NCBI GenBank assembly: GCA_021297795.1 | Contig: JAJTGL010000010.1 | Location: 1 to 34,723 of the forward strand | From: Planctomycetaceae bacterium | GTDB lineage: Bacteria; Planctomycetota; Phycisphaerae; Phycisphaerales; SM1A02 | DNA length: 34,723 nucleotides | Direction of reading: 5' to 3' | In this document: in pieces, positions 1 to 8,906 of the stretch | Layout: each line of letters opens with the position of its first letter | How positions within the stretch are numbered: the stretch's first letter is position 1 | Program-made: the position numbers and the translations under genes | Notes under the pieces: model-generated | What the model was told of the DNA's origin: nothing | Seen by the model: the letters and a program-made list of their open reading frames with translations, nothing else | The model's database searches: none

Positions 1-738
1 GCCTCTCACCTCGCCGACGACGTGCGCGTGCAGCTCGTAGAGCGACTGCTTTGCTGCGGCGATTTCCTCACCCGCCCGCTCGCCCTTGATCGCGAGCATG
101 ACGCCGCCGATCCGGAGGAACGGCACCGACCAGACGGCGAGGTCGCCGAGCGCCCCGACCGCGCGCGAGGTCGCCACATCGAACGATTCGCGCAGCTCGG
201 TGCGCGCCGCGACCTCGGCGCGCGACTGGACGACGTGCACGTTTCCCAACCCGAGTCTGCGCGCGATCGACTCGAGGAACCTCGCCTTCTTTCCGGTCGA
301 CTCGACGAGCGTCCACGCGATGTCGCGCCGCGCGATCGCAAGCGGGATCGCGGGCAACCCGCCGCCCGAACCAACGTCGATCCCCCGCGTCACCTCGCCA
401 AGCGACGCGAGGGGCCCGAGCAGCGTGAGGCTGTCGACGATGTGCCGCTTCCAGGCGCTTTCGGCATCGATCCGCGTCAGATTGATGCGCTCGTTGGTCA
501 CGAAGAGCATGCCGAGATAGCGGCCAAGCAGCGCTTCCTCCTCGGCGGACAGCTCGATCCCGGCCCGGCCGAGCATCGCACGGGCCTCCTCGTCGCAGGG
601 GATCGCCGGAGGCTCCGGATCGAAGGCGAGCCACGCGGCAAGTTCCGCCTCACGCGCGGCATCGGCAGCCTTGGCCGTCGCGCGGTCGCCGCCGTCTCCG
701 CGAGCCCGCGCTCCATCGTCATGCTTCCCATGTCGCAC
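1..738 (-). CDS. rsmG: 16S rRNA (guanine-N7) methyltransferase RsmG, 3' end cut by window edge
   Basis: RsmG (GidB) methylates N7 of the guanine at 527 (E. coli numbering) in 16S rRNA using S-adenosylmethionine. The reading frame shows the family hallmarks: a helical start with ERINLTRI, the SAM-binding loop DVGSGGGLPAIPLAI, a VESTGKKARFL strand, the ATSRAVGALGDL segment, and a final strand around GGVMLAIKG. The last 20-30 residues lie beyond base 1. Two starts are plausible. GTG at 738 has GAGGAG eight bases upstream and gives 246 codons in the window. ATG at 576 (MLGRAGIEL) has GAGGAGG eight bases upstream and matches where family members normally begin. The stretch between them is Ala/Arg/Asp-rich and could be non-coding. 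The gene follows rodA by 35 bases with the 738 start, so it is probably the promoter-distal gene of the cell-wall operon. Confidence 0.9.
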   Translation of the reverse strand, partial: MRHGKHDDGARARGDGGDRATAKAADAAREAELAAWLAFDPEPPAIPCDEEARAMLGRAGIELSAEEEALLGRYLGMLFVTNERINLTRIDAESAWKRHIVDSLTLLGPLASLGEVTRGIDVGSGGGLPAIPLAIARRDIAWTLVESTGKKARFLESIARRLGLGNVHVVQSRAEVAARTELRESFDVATSRAVGALGDLAVWSVPFLRIGGVMLAIKGERAGEEIAAAKQSLYELHAHVVGEVRG

Positions 739-773
739 GCAGGACTCTCCTCGCTCCGGCGAAACGCGCCGGA

Positions 774-1961
774 TCAACCGTCGAACGAACACTTTTCGGC
801 GCCGGTCGGGGGCCGGATGCCGATCCCCACGAGGAGACCGACGAGCGTCCAGCAGGCGACGAGGCTGCTGCCTCCGTAACTCACGAAGGGTAACGTCACG
901 CCGGTGATCGGGAGCAGGCCGATCGTCATGCCGATGTTGACGGTCATCTGCGCGAAGAGCAGCGCACCGACGCCGACGGCGACGAGTTTCGAGAAGCCGT
1001 CGCGCGCATACCACGCCGTCAGGAGCGCCCCGATCGCGACACTCGCCGAGGCGAGCAGGACGATCATCCCGCCGACCACGCCGAAGCGACACGCGACCAC
1101 CGCGAACACCATGTCGTTGTGCTCCTCCGGCAGCGCGTTGAATCGCACAAGTGCGCGCGCGTGCTCCTCGTCGTTGCCGAGGAGGCCACCGGCGCCCACC
1201 AGCCGCATCGCGCGCCAACCCTGGAAGCCGATGTCTCGTTCGTACCGCGTGTCGCCCTTGATCTGCGCCGCGATCGCGTCGATGCGCGCGCGCTGGTAGG
1301 GCTTCAGCACCGCGAAGTAGGCGACCGGCGCGGCGATCGCCGCGGCAAGCAGCGCCGCGATCACGAACCGCTTGCGCGTGCCGGCCGCGACGAGCATCGC
1401 GACGATCGTCGGCAGGAAGAGCAGCGCCGAGCCGAGATCCGGCTCGAGCACGATGAGGCCCACGAGGGTGACGCAGAGCCCGACCGGCACGACGAGCGCA
1501 CGCAGCGTGCGCGGGCTCCCGCGCATCGCGATCCACTGCGCCGTGCAGAGGATGAAGGCGATCTTCGCGAGCTCCGAGGGCTGGAAGTCGGCGGCGCCGA
1601 GGTTGATCCACGCACGCGCACCGTTGCGCGGCGTGACGATCGACCTCGGCACGAACGGCAGCAACACGAAGACGAGCAGCGCGAGCGAGATCGCAAGCAC
1701 GACCCAGCAGGAGATCCGCAGCGATCGCGGCGAGAAGAACGTCGTGATCGACGCGGCGGCGATCCCGACCGCGAGGAACGCTCCCTGCCGCGCGGCGAGT
1801 TCGGGCCGCGTGAGCGAGATCGAGGCGATCCCGACAAGCGAGAGAAGGAGTGCGCCGACCACCGCGAGCCACGCAGGCGTCGCCCAGCGCAGGCGGAATC
1901 CGCCGCGCCGCTCCGTTCCGGCGAAGAGTTCCGCCGGCGTGTAGCCCATTCCGGGCGACAT
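774..1961 (-). CDS. rodA: SEDS-family peptidoglycan glycosyltransferase RodA
   Basis: This is an integral membrane protein of 395 residues with about ten hydrophobic segments. It polymerises lipid II into glycan strands during cell elongation, together with a class B PBP. Family motifs are clear: NGARAWINLG followed by QPSELAKIAFI, EPDLGSALLFLP, LPEEHNDMVFAVV and the C-terminal PITGVTLPFVSYGGSS. RodA and FtsW share these motifs. The choice of RodA rests on the adjacent gene upstream, a PBP2-like transpeptidase, with which it overlaps by one base (TGATG), a sign of translational coupling. FtsW is the alternative name if this pair acts at the septum. The N-terminus has a soluble stretch of about 25 residues before the first membrane helix. 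Confidence 0.93.
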   Translation of the reverse strand: MSPGMGYTPAELFAGTERRGGFRLRWATPAWLAVVGALLLSLVGIASISLTRPELAARQGAFLAVGIAAASITTFFSPRSLRISCWVVLAISLALLVFVLLPFVPRSIVTPRNGARAWINLGAADFQPSELAKIAFILCTAQWIAMRGSPRTLRALVVPVGLCVTLVGLIVLEPDLGSALLFLPTIVAMLVAAGTRKRFVIAALLAAAIAAPVAYFAVLKPYQRARIDAIAAQIKGDTRYERDIGFQGWRAMRLVGAGGLLGNDEEHARALVRFNALPEEHNDMVFAVVACRFGVVGGMIVLLASASVAIGALLTAWYARDGFSKLVAVGVGALLFAQMTVNIGMTIGLLPITGVTLPFVSYGGSSLVACWTLVGLLVGIGIRPPTGAEKCSFDG

Positions 1962-4249
1962 CAGGAGCCACCCCCTGCCGCGCTCCGCGCGAGGTCACCG
2001 AGGTAGCCCTCGGCCGCAAGCGCGCGCATCGCGGCGGCGGCGACGGGGCCGGCGACCTTGCCACCCGAACCGCCATGCTCGAGGACAACCGCGATCGCGT
2101 AGCGCGGTGCACCGCCGGCCTCTCCGACGAGCCCCACGAACCACGCGTGATCGGTCTGTACGAACGAGTCACCGATCCGCAGTTTGGGCGCGGTTGCCGT
2201 GCCGGTCTTCCCCCACACGTCGAGCGCTTCGATGCCGAAGAGTTCCTCGCGGGCACCGCCTTCGAGCGTGATGTGGTGCCCGGTGCCGTACGACGCGTTG
2301 ACGCTCGCACGAAGGCCCGCAAGCGCCGCGTCGATCGCACCCTGCGGGATACCGAGATCCACGCGCTCGGGAGGCTTTCCATCGCGCACGAACCGCGGCG
2401 CCAGCCAGACTCCGCCGCGCGCGATTGTCGCGAACGCCTGTGCTGCGTGGAGCGGCGTCCAGGTGAGCGGCCCCTGTCCGATCCCAAGCAGCACCGGGCT
2501 CACGCGATCGCGGTTCTCGCGGAACGACGCAAGATCGTCCGCATCCGGAAGCGATCCCTCCTCCTGCTGGGCGATGTCGGGCGTGATCGCCGCGTCCATC
2601 CCGAAACGACGGAACCATCCGATCAGCCGCTCGGGGCCAAGCCGCCGCGCGAGCTCATAGAAGTAGATGTTGCAGCTGCGCGCCAGCGCCTCCGATGCTC
2701 CGAGCGGCCCGTGCGTCGCGGTCTTCCCCTCGGCACGACGGTAGATCCAGCAGCGCACGGCATCGGGTTGGTCCTCGAAGAAGTGACCGCGACACTCGAT
2801 CGCCTCATCGGGTCGCGCGACACCTTCGGCGACCGCGGCGCACAGGACGATGGGTTTCAGGATCGACCCCGGCGGATAGGTCGCCGCGGTCGGGCGGAAG
2901 ATCTCCGGATGCTCGACCGCCCGCTCGTCGTCGGTCATGGCCACGCCCTCGGCCATGGTCGGCGAGCTGACCGCGGCGAGCACCTCGCCCGTCGCGATCT
3001 CGAGCACGACGATCGCGCCATCGAGGTTCCAACCGATCGGAAGCGGACCACCCCGCGGATTGCCCTCGGGGTCGAAGCCCCGCTGGTACTGCTGGATCTG
3101 CGTGAGGCGCGTCTCTGGTTCGAACAACGCCTGCAGCCGTGACTGCAGCCGAATGTCGACCGTGAGCTGCACGTCGCCGCCATCGCGCGGAGCGACGCGC
3201 GACTCGAGTCCATCCTCGAGGTCACGCGACACGACGCCACGCACGCCGCGCAGCACGTCCTCGAACGACCGCTCGATCCCGCTGGCTCCGACGATGTCGC
3301 GGTCCGCACGGTAGCCGCCGAGATCCGCGATCGCGCCCGTCGCCGGGTCGACCATCGGGCGACGCTTCAGATCCTCCGGAAAGACCTGCGTGCGCGTCGA
3401 TCCGAGAAGATGGTCGCCGACGCCGTCGACGACGACCTTCGTCGGCTTCGACGAGCGTATCGGCTGCGGGAAGTCGCTGCGATCGACCTCGTACGAGATC
3501 TGTGCCCACGGTCGCCAGCGCTTCGTCGACGGTTCGACGACGACGGTCCCGGGCAGCTCCTCGGCAAGCCGCTGGAAGTAGAACGCAACCTCGTCGGCGA
3601 CATCGGGAAGGACGACGTGCGCATCGAGCTGCGCGCTCACGCGCTCGCGATCGATCTCGGAAAGCCGCGCGTCCTCGCCATAGAGCGCGAGCTCGCGGGC
3701 GATCATGGCCTCCTTGCGCGACTTCGATTCGCGCGCGGTGCGCCGGAGGATCTCATCGAGTCGCCGATCGAGCTCGACGCGCGTGATGCCACCCGCCTCC
3801 GCAAGTCGATCGAGCAGCTGCTCCAGCTGCGCGTCGAACTTCTCCTCGCGCTCGAGGACCAGCGCCGCGCGCTCGGGCGACGAGAGCTCAAGCCACGCCG
3901 GACGACCGAGTTCGCGCTGGAGCTCGCGCGAGGCCTGCGCGGTCGCCCATCGTCCGACGATCGCGTCGTACTCGAGGAGCACGTCCCAGCTCGCACGATC
4001 CGTCGCGAGGACCTCGCCGCGCCGGTCGAGGATGCGACCGCGCGAGGCCGGCAGCAGTCGACGCTGCACGAGATGCTTCTCGACGTTCGCCACGTGCCGC
4101 GCGTGCTCGACGACGCCAAGCCGCAGCAACTGCAGTACGATCGCGGAGAGGCACACGACGCCCACGAGCGCCAGCACGACGATCCGGCGATCGAACCGAC
4201 CGCCGCCGCGCGCACCCGTGTCCTGCCGTGCCTCGCCCATCCGCGTCAT
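1961..4249 (-). CDS. mrdA: Class B penicillin-binding protein PBP2 (peptidoglycan D,D-transpeptidase)
   Basis: This is a 762-residue bitopic membrane protein that crosslinks peptidoglycan stem peptides in the periplasm. One membrane helix spans residues 22-45. It is followed by the PBP dimer segment with the R.LPASRGRILDRRG motif (63-78). The transpeptidase domain carries all three active-site motifs: S462-I-L-K465, S525-C-N527 and K681-T-G683. The protein is longer than E. coli PBP2 (about 630). The extra length is mainly a charged, helical stretch at residues 100-215 between the first dimer motif and the remaining N-terminal domain. It precedes rodA with a one-base overlap, so the two are a cognate SEDS/bPBP pair. 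No Shine-Dalgarno precedes the ATG, but a TACCCT hexamer lies seven bases upstream. The second in-frame ATG, three codons in, cannot be excluded as start. Confidence 0.93.
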   Translation of the reverse strand: MTRMGEARQDTGARGGGRFDRRIVVLALVGVVCLSAIVLQLLRLGVVEHARHVANVEKHLVQRRLLPASRGRILDRRGEVLATDRASWDVLLEYDAIVGRWATAQASRELQRELGRPAWLELSSPERAALVLEREEKFDAQLEQLLDRLAEAGGITRVELDRRLDEILRRTARESKSRKEAMIARELALYGEDARLSEIDRERVSAQLDAHVVLPDVADEVAFYFQRLAEELPGTVVVEPSTKRWRPWAQISYEVDRSDFPQPIRSSKPTKVVVDGVGDHLLGSTRTQVFPEDLKRRPMVDPATGAIADLGGYRADRDIVGASGIERSFEDVLRGVRGVVSRDLEDGLESRVAPRDGGDVQLTVDIRLQSRLQALFEPETRLTQIQQYQRGFDPEGNPRGGPLPIGWNLDGAIVVLEIATGEVLAAVSSPTMAEGVAMTDDERAVEHPEIFRPTAATYPPGSILKPIVLCAAVAEGVARPDEAIECRGHFFEDQPDAVRCWIYRRAEGKTATHGPLGASEALARSCNIYFYELARRLGPERLIGWFRRFGMDAAITPDIAQQEEGSLPDADDLASFRENRDRVSPVLLGIGQGPLTWTPLHAAQAFATIARGGVWLAPRFVRDGKPPERVDLGIPQGAIDAALAGLRASVNASYGTGHHITLEGGAREELFGIEALDVWGKTGTATAPKLRIGDSFVQTDHAWFVGLVGEAGGAPRYAIAVVLEHGGSGGKVAGPVAAAAMRALAAEGYLGDLARSAAGGGS

Positions 4250-4256
4250 GGCGAGA

Positions 4257-4262
4257 AGGGTA
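4257..4262 (-). promoter_or_regulatory. Putative -10 hexamer TACCCT for mrdA, leaderless spacing
   Basis: On the minus strand TACCCT stands seven bases before the mrdA ATG. With the usual 6-7 base distance from -10 box to transcription start, the message would begin at or next to the ATG. No -35 match and no Shine-Dalgarno are visible. The same arrangement occurs before perM, mlaE and the rhomboid gene. Confidence 0.4.
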
Positions 4263-4318
4263 CGCGAGGTCCGCGCGCCGCGGGAGTGCCGAGCACGACG
4301 TTCGCGCGTGCCGGCCGG

Positions 4319-5506
4319 TCAGCGCAGCTTGATCGAGACGAGCGCGATCGCGCCGAGGATCGCCGTGATGATCCAGAAGCGGACCACCACCTGCCCCTCG
4401 CTCCACCCGCCGAGGTGGAAGTGATGATGGATCGGCGCGCAGCGGAAGATGCGCTTCCCCTTCGTCAGCTTGAAGAAGCCAACCTGCAGCATCACGCTTG
4501 CGAGTTCGAGGAAGAAGATCCCGCCGAGGACGGCGAGCAGCAGCTCCTGTCGGATGGCGAAGGCGACGTAGCCGAGCAGCCCACCGAGCGCGAGCGACCC
4601 CGTGTCGCCCATGAAGACGCGGGCAGGGTTGCAGTTGAACCAGAGGAATCCGAGGCATGCCCCCGCCATCGCTCCGGTCACGACCGTCAGTTCGCGCCCG
4701 CCTGGCACATGGGGGATCAGGAGGTGCTGGGCCAGGTCCTGTCGACCGGCGATGAAGGCGAGCACCATCAGCACGATGCAGGCGATCGCCATCGTGCCGG
4801 CGGCGAGCCCGTCCATCCCGTCGGTGATGTTGACGGCGTTCGAGGTGCCAGCGATCGCGAGCATCCCGATGACGGCGAACAGGATTCCGCCGAGGACGAT
4901 CACCGAGGGGTTCATCTCGACGGGTGCCACGCTGCCGAGGGCGGTGGGCAGGTAGGTGCGCTGGAACGGCAGGTTCAGGCTCACCGCCGCGGGGTTCTGC
5001 GCCGGATCGGCCGCCTGGTAGAGGAAGATCGCCGCCAGCAGACCGCCGCCGAGCTGGAAGATGAGCTTCTCCCACGCGAAGAGTCCCTCGCGCGTGCCCG
5101 ACTCGCGGCGCGCCGCCGTCAGCTTCAGCCAGTCGTCGAACGCCCCGATCAGGCCCATCCAGACCAGCATCAGCATCGCGAGCTGCGCATGGCGCGTCGT
5201 GATGTCGGCGAACAGCAGGATCGAACCGAGGATCGCCCCGCAGATCAGGACACCGCCCATCGTGGGCGTGTCCTTCTTGCCCTGGTTGAGCGTGTTGAGC
5301 TTGTCGACGTAGAACTCGGGGTTGTCGCCCACCTTCAGCCGTCGCAGCCAGTTGATCGTGCGCGGCGCGAGCAGGATCACGAAGAGGAACGCGAAGACCG
5401 TGGCCGCAAGCGCCCGGAACTCGAGCTGCGTGAAGACCTGCACCACCCGGTACAGGCCGAGTTGGTCGAGCCATTCCTCGAATCGCGTCGTCAGGATGTA
5501 GAACAT
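4319..5506 (-). CDS. mraY: Phospho-N-acetylmuramoyl-pentapeptide transferase MraY
   Basis: MraY transfers phospho-MurNAc-pentapeptide from the MurF product to undecaprenyl phosphate, making lipid I at the inner membrane. The 395-residue protein starts at ATG 5506 (MFYILTTRF). An upstream in-frame extension exists but is Arg/Pro-rich and not family-like. Signature motifs are present: NQGKKDTPTMGG, the Mg-binding GAFDDWLK, NAVNITDGMDGLAAG, NPARVFMGDTGSLALGG and the C-terminal PIHHHFHLGGWSE, among about ten membrane helices. It sits between murF and mrdA in the same direction. A 270-base stretch separates it from murF and 69 bases separate it from mrdA. The lack of murD immediately downstream departs from the standard dcw order. 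Confidence 0.96.
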   Translation of the reverse strand: MFYILTTRFEEWLDQLGLYRVVQVFTQLEFRALAATVFAFLFVILLAPRTINWLRRLKVGDNPEFYVDKLNTLNQGKKDTPTMGGVLICGAILGSILLFADITTRHAQLAMLMLVWMGLIGAFDDWLKLTAARRESGTREGLFAWEKLIFQLGGGLLAAIFLYQAADPAQNPAAVSLNLPFQRTYLPTALGSVAPVEMNPSVIVLGGILFAVIGMLAIAGTSNAVNITDGMDGLAAGTMAIACIVLMVLAFIAGRQDLAQHLLIPHVPGGRELTVVTGAMAGACLGFLWFNCNPARVFMGDTGSLALGGLLGYVAFAIRQELLLAVLGGIFFLELASVMLQVGFFKLTKGKRIFRCAPIHHHFHLGGWSEGQVVVRFWIITAILGAIALVSIKLR

Positions 5507-5776
5507 GCGCGTGGCCCTTCGCTGCGAACGAGGGAAATCCACCGATCCGCGGACCAGGTCGGCACCCGCGCGGCCGGACGGCGGATTCCGACCTGGCGGC
5601 CGTTCGCGGAACGCGGACGGGACGCGGAAGGCCGGACAGCCCACGACGCCTGGCGGGATTCAGAAGCCGACGGAGGTGCCGCGCGGATCGACCTCGGTGA
5701 TCCATCGCGCGCCACCCGATATCGGGTACCCGGCGCACGCGCCTTCAAAGTCGGCGACGCGATCTCGACCGTCGCT
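5507..5776. other. Intergenic stretch between murF and mraY
   Basis: These 270 bases hold no recognisable gene. A 97-codon minus-strand reading frame starting with GTG at 5784 covers it. That frame lacks the strong third-position GC bias of the neighbouring genes and has no recognisable motif, so it is probably not coding. No terminator hairpin with a T-run is seen, so murF and mraY may still share a transcript. Confidence 0.4.
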
Positions 5777-7309
5777 TCAGACACCGGTGGCCGCCGCGGC
5801 GAAGGCCGCCTCCAGGGGCTCGAGGAACCGCTCCATGCGCGCGCCCCGGCTGCCCTTCAGGAGGATCACCGAGCCTCGCGGGATCAACTGGGCGGCGTCG
5901 ACCGCGAACGGCGGACTGAACGCGGTCGACGACGCGGACTCGCCGGAGAACCCCGCCGCACGGGCCGCCGTGACCAGCGCCTCGGCGTGCGGCCCGACCG
6001 CGACGAGCGCGTCGCGCTGGCGGAGCAATCGGCCGGCGTGCGCGCCGACCTCCTCGTGGAGCGCGCGGGCATCCGGACCGAGTTCCCGCATCTCGCCGAG
6101 GATGACGACCCGCCGCGAGGCACCCGCCGACAGCTCCTCGAATGCGCGCAGCGACGCGATCATCGCGTCGGGATTCGCGTTGTAGGCGTCGTTGTAGACG
6201 GTGCGCCCGGCGATCTCGAGACGCTCGAGCCGCATGTCGGATGCCTCGACCCCGGCGAGGCCCTCGCGAATCCGATCGATCGCGATTCCCATCTCGGCGG
6301 CGGCGGCGATCGCGGCCACGGCGTTGCGCGCGTTGTGCTCGCCCAGCATCCGCATGGTGAACGCGTGGGTTCTCTCCGAGATCGGCGCGGGCAGGTCGTC
6401 GCCGTCGAGCGCTGCCGCCCGCCTCGGAAAGACGACCTCGATCCGATGGCCGGCCTCGCCCTGCTCGCGTGTCGCAAGCCGATACGCGCAGGCTGGCCCC
6501 GTTCCGAATGTCACGATGCGCGGCGCACGACCAGCGTCGACAAGTGCGCGCACCGCCTCGACGAGCGGCGGGTTGTCGCCGTTCACGATGCCGAAGCCAT
6601 GCTCGGAGACGCCCGCGAGGATCGACGCCTTCTCCTTCGCGACCGCCTCGATCGAACCGAGCCCCTCGAGATGCGCGCGACCCGCCAGCGTGATGATCGC
6701 GCCCTCCGGCTCGACCATCTCGGCAAGGGGCAGGATCTCGCCGGGATGGTTCATGCCGATTTCGGCCACGAGGAAGTCGGTGTCGTCGGCTGTCGAGAGA
6801 AGCGTCAGCGGCACGCCGATGTCGTTGTTGAAGCTCTTCGGGCTCGCGTGCGTGCGACCGGCGGCCGAGAGGATGCCCTCGAGCAATCGCCGCGTGGTGG
6901 TCTTGCCCGCGCTCCCCGTGACCCCGACCACGCGCAGCGTGCGCAGGCTCGCGCGCCACGCGTGCGCGATCGCGCCGAGGGCTCGACGGGTGGAGGCGAC
7001 GCGCAGGACTCCGAAACCATCGGGGAGCGACGCCGAGGTCGCGGCATCCGGCGCCTGCTCGACGATCGCGAGCACCGCGCCGGCCGCCGCAGCCTTGGCG
7101 ATGAAGGCATGTCCGTCGAAGTTCTCGCCCTTCAGCGCGACGAAGCACGCGCCGGCGAGATCGTCGCGCGTGTCGGTCGAGAGCGCGACGGGATCATGGG
7201 CGGGACGCCGCAGCACTTCGCCGCGCGTCGCGATCACGAGCGACTGGAACGACGGGCAGTGCACGCGGAACGCGCCCTTCCCGGAAACCTGCTTGCCATC
7301 CGCTGCCAT
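5777..7309 (-). CDS. murF: UDP-N-acetylmuramoyl-tripeptide--D-alanyl-D-alanine ligase MurF
   Basis: This cytoplasmic ATP-dependent ligase adds D-Ala-D-Ala to UDP-MurNAc-tripeptide, the last soluble step of pentapeptide synthesis. Domain order is normal: N-terminal substrate domain with STDTRDDLAGACFVALKG, central ATPase with P-loop GVTGSAGKTTT (residues 129-139), SFNNDIGVPLTLL and AEIGMNHPGEI, then the C-terminal Mur ligase domain with NDAYNANPDAM. The P-loop has Ala in place of the more common Asn before GKT. Start choice: an in-frame GTG at 7327 would give six more residues. The ATG at 7309 is preceded by GGGAGGT at four to five bases, a textbook ribosome binding site that lies inside the GTG-started extension. 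This gives 510 residues. It follows murE by 66 bases. Confidence 0.95.
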   Translation of the reverse strand: MAADGKQVSGKGAFRVHCPSFQSLVIATRGEVLRRPAHDPVALSTDTRDDLAGACFVALKGENFDGHAFIAKAAAAGAVLAIVEQAPDAATSASLPDGFGVLRVASTRRALGAIAHAWRASLRTLRVVGVTGSAGKTTTRRLLEGILSAAGRTHASPKSFNNDIGVPLTLLSTADDTDFLVAEIGMNHPGEILPLAEMVEPEGAIITLAGRAHLEGLGSIEAVAKEKASILAGVSEHGFGIVNGDNPPLVEAVRALVDAGRAPRIVTFGTGPACAYRLATREQGEAGHRIEVVFPRRAAALDGDDLPAPISERTHAFTMRMLGEHNARNAVAAIAAAAEMGIAIDRIREGLAGVEASDMRLERLEIAGRTVYNDAYNANPDAMIASLRAFEELSAGASRRVVILGEMRELGPDARALHEEVGAHAGRLLRQRDALVAVGPHAEALVTAARAAGFSGESASSTAFSPPFAVDAAQLIPRGSVILLKGSRGARMERFLEPLEAAFAAAATGV

Positions 7310-7313
7310 CACG

Positions 7314-7320
7314 ACCTCCC
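7314..7320 (-). promoter_or_regulatory. Strong ribosome binding site deciding the murF start
   Basis: On the minus strand GGGAGGT lies four bases before ATG 7309. It is one of the few strong Shine-Dalgarno sequences in the cluster and favours this ATG over the upstream in-frame GTG at 7327. Confidence 0.65.
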
Positions 7321-7375
7321 GCTTCACGTCATGCCGTCTCGGCCGAACCGAACCATGTGCTCCACCGCGCGAACG

Positions 7376-8860
7376 CTACCGCGCCTTCCGCTGCCGGATC
7401 GCGGCCTCGGCCTCGCGGCGATCGTCGAACTGTCGCTTCTCGTTGCCGATGATCTGATAGTCCTCGTGTCCCTTGCCCGCGATGAGGATGATGTCGCCCT
7501 CGCGCGCGGTCGACACCGCGAACTCGATCGCCTTCGCGCGATCGGCCTCGACCTCGACGCGCGCGCGCGCCTCACCGGGAACGCCCTCGAGGATTTCCGA
7601 GATGATGTCCTCCGGCCGCTCGGTGCGCGGATTGTCGCTCGTCACGATCACCTGGTCGGCGCCGTCGCAGGCGACCTTCGCCATGCGCGGTCGCTTCGTG
7701 CGGTCGCGGTCGCCACCGCATCCGAAGACGACGCGCAGGCGTCCGCCCTCGGGCACCGTCGGCCGCAGCGCGCGCAGCACGTTCGCCAGCGCGTCGTCCG
7801 AGTGCGCGTAGTCCACGAGGACGCTGAACCCATCCGAACCGATCGACACCGGCTGCAGGCGTCCTGGCGGCGCGTGGCAGACGGTCAACGCGTGCCCAAG
7901 CCGCGTGGCATCGACGCCGTTCACGAACGCCGCGGCCGCGGCCTGCATCGCGTTCATCACGTTGTGCGCGCCGACGAGCGGCAGCCGGAGCTCGAGCGTG
8001 CCCCAAGGCCCGCGGAACGTCACATCCATCGCCTCGAGCCCCATCCGGTGCACCGTTCCGAAGACATCGGCCGATGGGTCCTTGAGGCTGGTGCGCAGGC
8101 AACGCGCCCGCGGCGGAAGCATGTGGCGGTGCCACGGGTCGTCGATGTTGACGATCGCGGTGCCGCCCTCGTCGAGCATTGCGAAGAGCCGCGCCTTCGC
8201 GGCGGCGTAGTGCTCCATCGTGCCGTGGTAGTCGAGGTGGTCGCCGGTGAGGTTCGTGAAGATCGCCGTGCGGAAGGCGAGCGCGGCCACGCGCTTCTGG
8301 TCGAGCGAGTGGCTCGACACCTCCATCGCCGCGGCGCGGCAGCCGTTGTCGACCATGCGTGCGAAGAGCTCCGACAGTTCGAGCGCGGGCGGCGTGGTGA
8401 GGTTCGACGGCACGCGCTTCGCACCGTCGTCGATCTCGACCGTTCCAACCAGTCCGCAACGCACGCCCGCCGAGGCGAAGAGCTGCTGCGTGAGGTACGC
8501 GATCGTGGTCTTCCCGTTCGTACCCGTGACGCCGACGAGGGCGAGCGCGCGCGACGGCATTCCATAGAAGCGCTCGGCCGCAAGCGCGGCGACGAGCGGC
8601 GCATCGTCGGCCTCGATCCAGGCGACCGTCGCGGGGAACGCGTCGGGCCGCGCCGAACCGATCGGGGCAACCACCGCGATCGCGCCGGCGGCGACCGCGT
8701 CCGCGATGAACGCGCGTCCATCGGTCTTGGTGCCTGCGCGCGCGAGGAAGAGCGCGCCCTGCTTCACCCGCCTCGAGTCCTCGCAGAGACTCCAGATGTC
8801 GGGGTCGAGCGCGTCGGCGCGTCGGACGGGCAGGCCATCGAGCAGCGTGGTGAGTTTCAT
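7376..8860 (-). CDS. murE: UDP-N-acetylmuramoyl-L-alanyl-D-glutamate ligase MurE, meso-DAP type
   Basis: MurE adds the third amino acid to UDP-MurNAc-L-Ala-D-Glu in the cytoplasm. The 494-residue protein from ATG 8860 (MKLTTLLDGL) shows the N-terminal DSR.V..GALFLA segment, P-loop GVTGTNGKTT (110-119), the EVSSHSLDQKRV block, NLTGDHLDYHGTMEHYAAAK with the lysine expected to be carbamylated (near 222), and VDYAHSDDAL. The specificity motif DNPR at 409-412 marks enzymes that add meso-diaminopimelate, not lysine; this predicts DAP-type peptidoglycan. An upstream in-frame start would add 29 residues of unconvincing sequence. It precedes murF and follows the perM-type gene by 46 bases, so the three are probably co-transcribed. 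Confidence 0.96.
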   Translation of the reverse strand: MKLTTLLDGLPVRRADALDPDIWSLCEDSRRVKQGALFLARAGTKTDGRAFIADAVAAGAIAVVAPIGSARPDAFPATVAWIEADDAPLVAALAAERFYGMPSRALALVGVTGTNGKTTIAYLTQQLFASAGVRCGLVGTVEIDDGAKRVPSNLTTPPALELSELFARMVDNGCRAAAMEVSSHSLDQKRVAALAFRTAIFTNLTGDHLDYHGTMEHYAAAKARLFAMLDEGGTAIVNIDDPWHRHMLPPRARCLRTSLKDPSADVFGTVHRMGLEAMDVTFRGPWGTLELRLPLVGAHNVMNAMQAAAAAFVNGVDATRLGHALTVCHAPPGRLQPVSIGSDGFSVLVDYAHSDDALANVLRALRPTVPEGGRLRVVFGCGGDRDRTKRPRMAKVACDGADQVIVTSDNPRTERPEDIISEILEGVPGEARARVEVEADRAKAIEFAVSTAREGDIILIAGKGHEDYQIIGNEKRQFDDRREAEAAIRQRKAR

Positions 8861-8906
8861 CGGTGGTTCTCGTGGCGAAGCGCGGTCGATCTCGAGTCGT
8901 ACCCGG

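Noticed and set aside
942-1961. Calling the SEDS protein FtsW
   Set aside because: The one-base overlap with a PBP2-type transpeptidase favours RodA, though sequence alone does not fully separate them.
5507-5644. Longer N-terminus for MraY (46 extra residues)
   Set aside because: Arg/Pro-rich sequence unlike any MraY; MFYILTTRF is a natural start before the first helix.
5491-5784. A 97-codon minus-strand frame between murF and mraY
   Set aside because: Weak third-position GC, no motif, and it overlaps the start of mraY.
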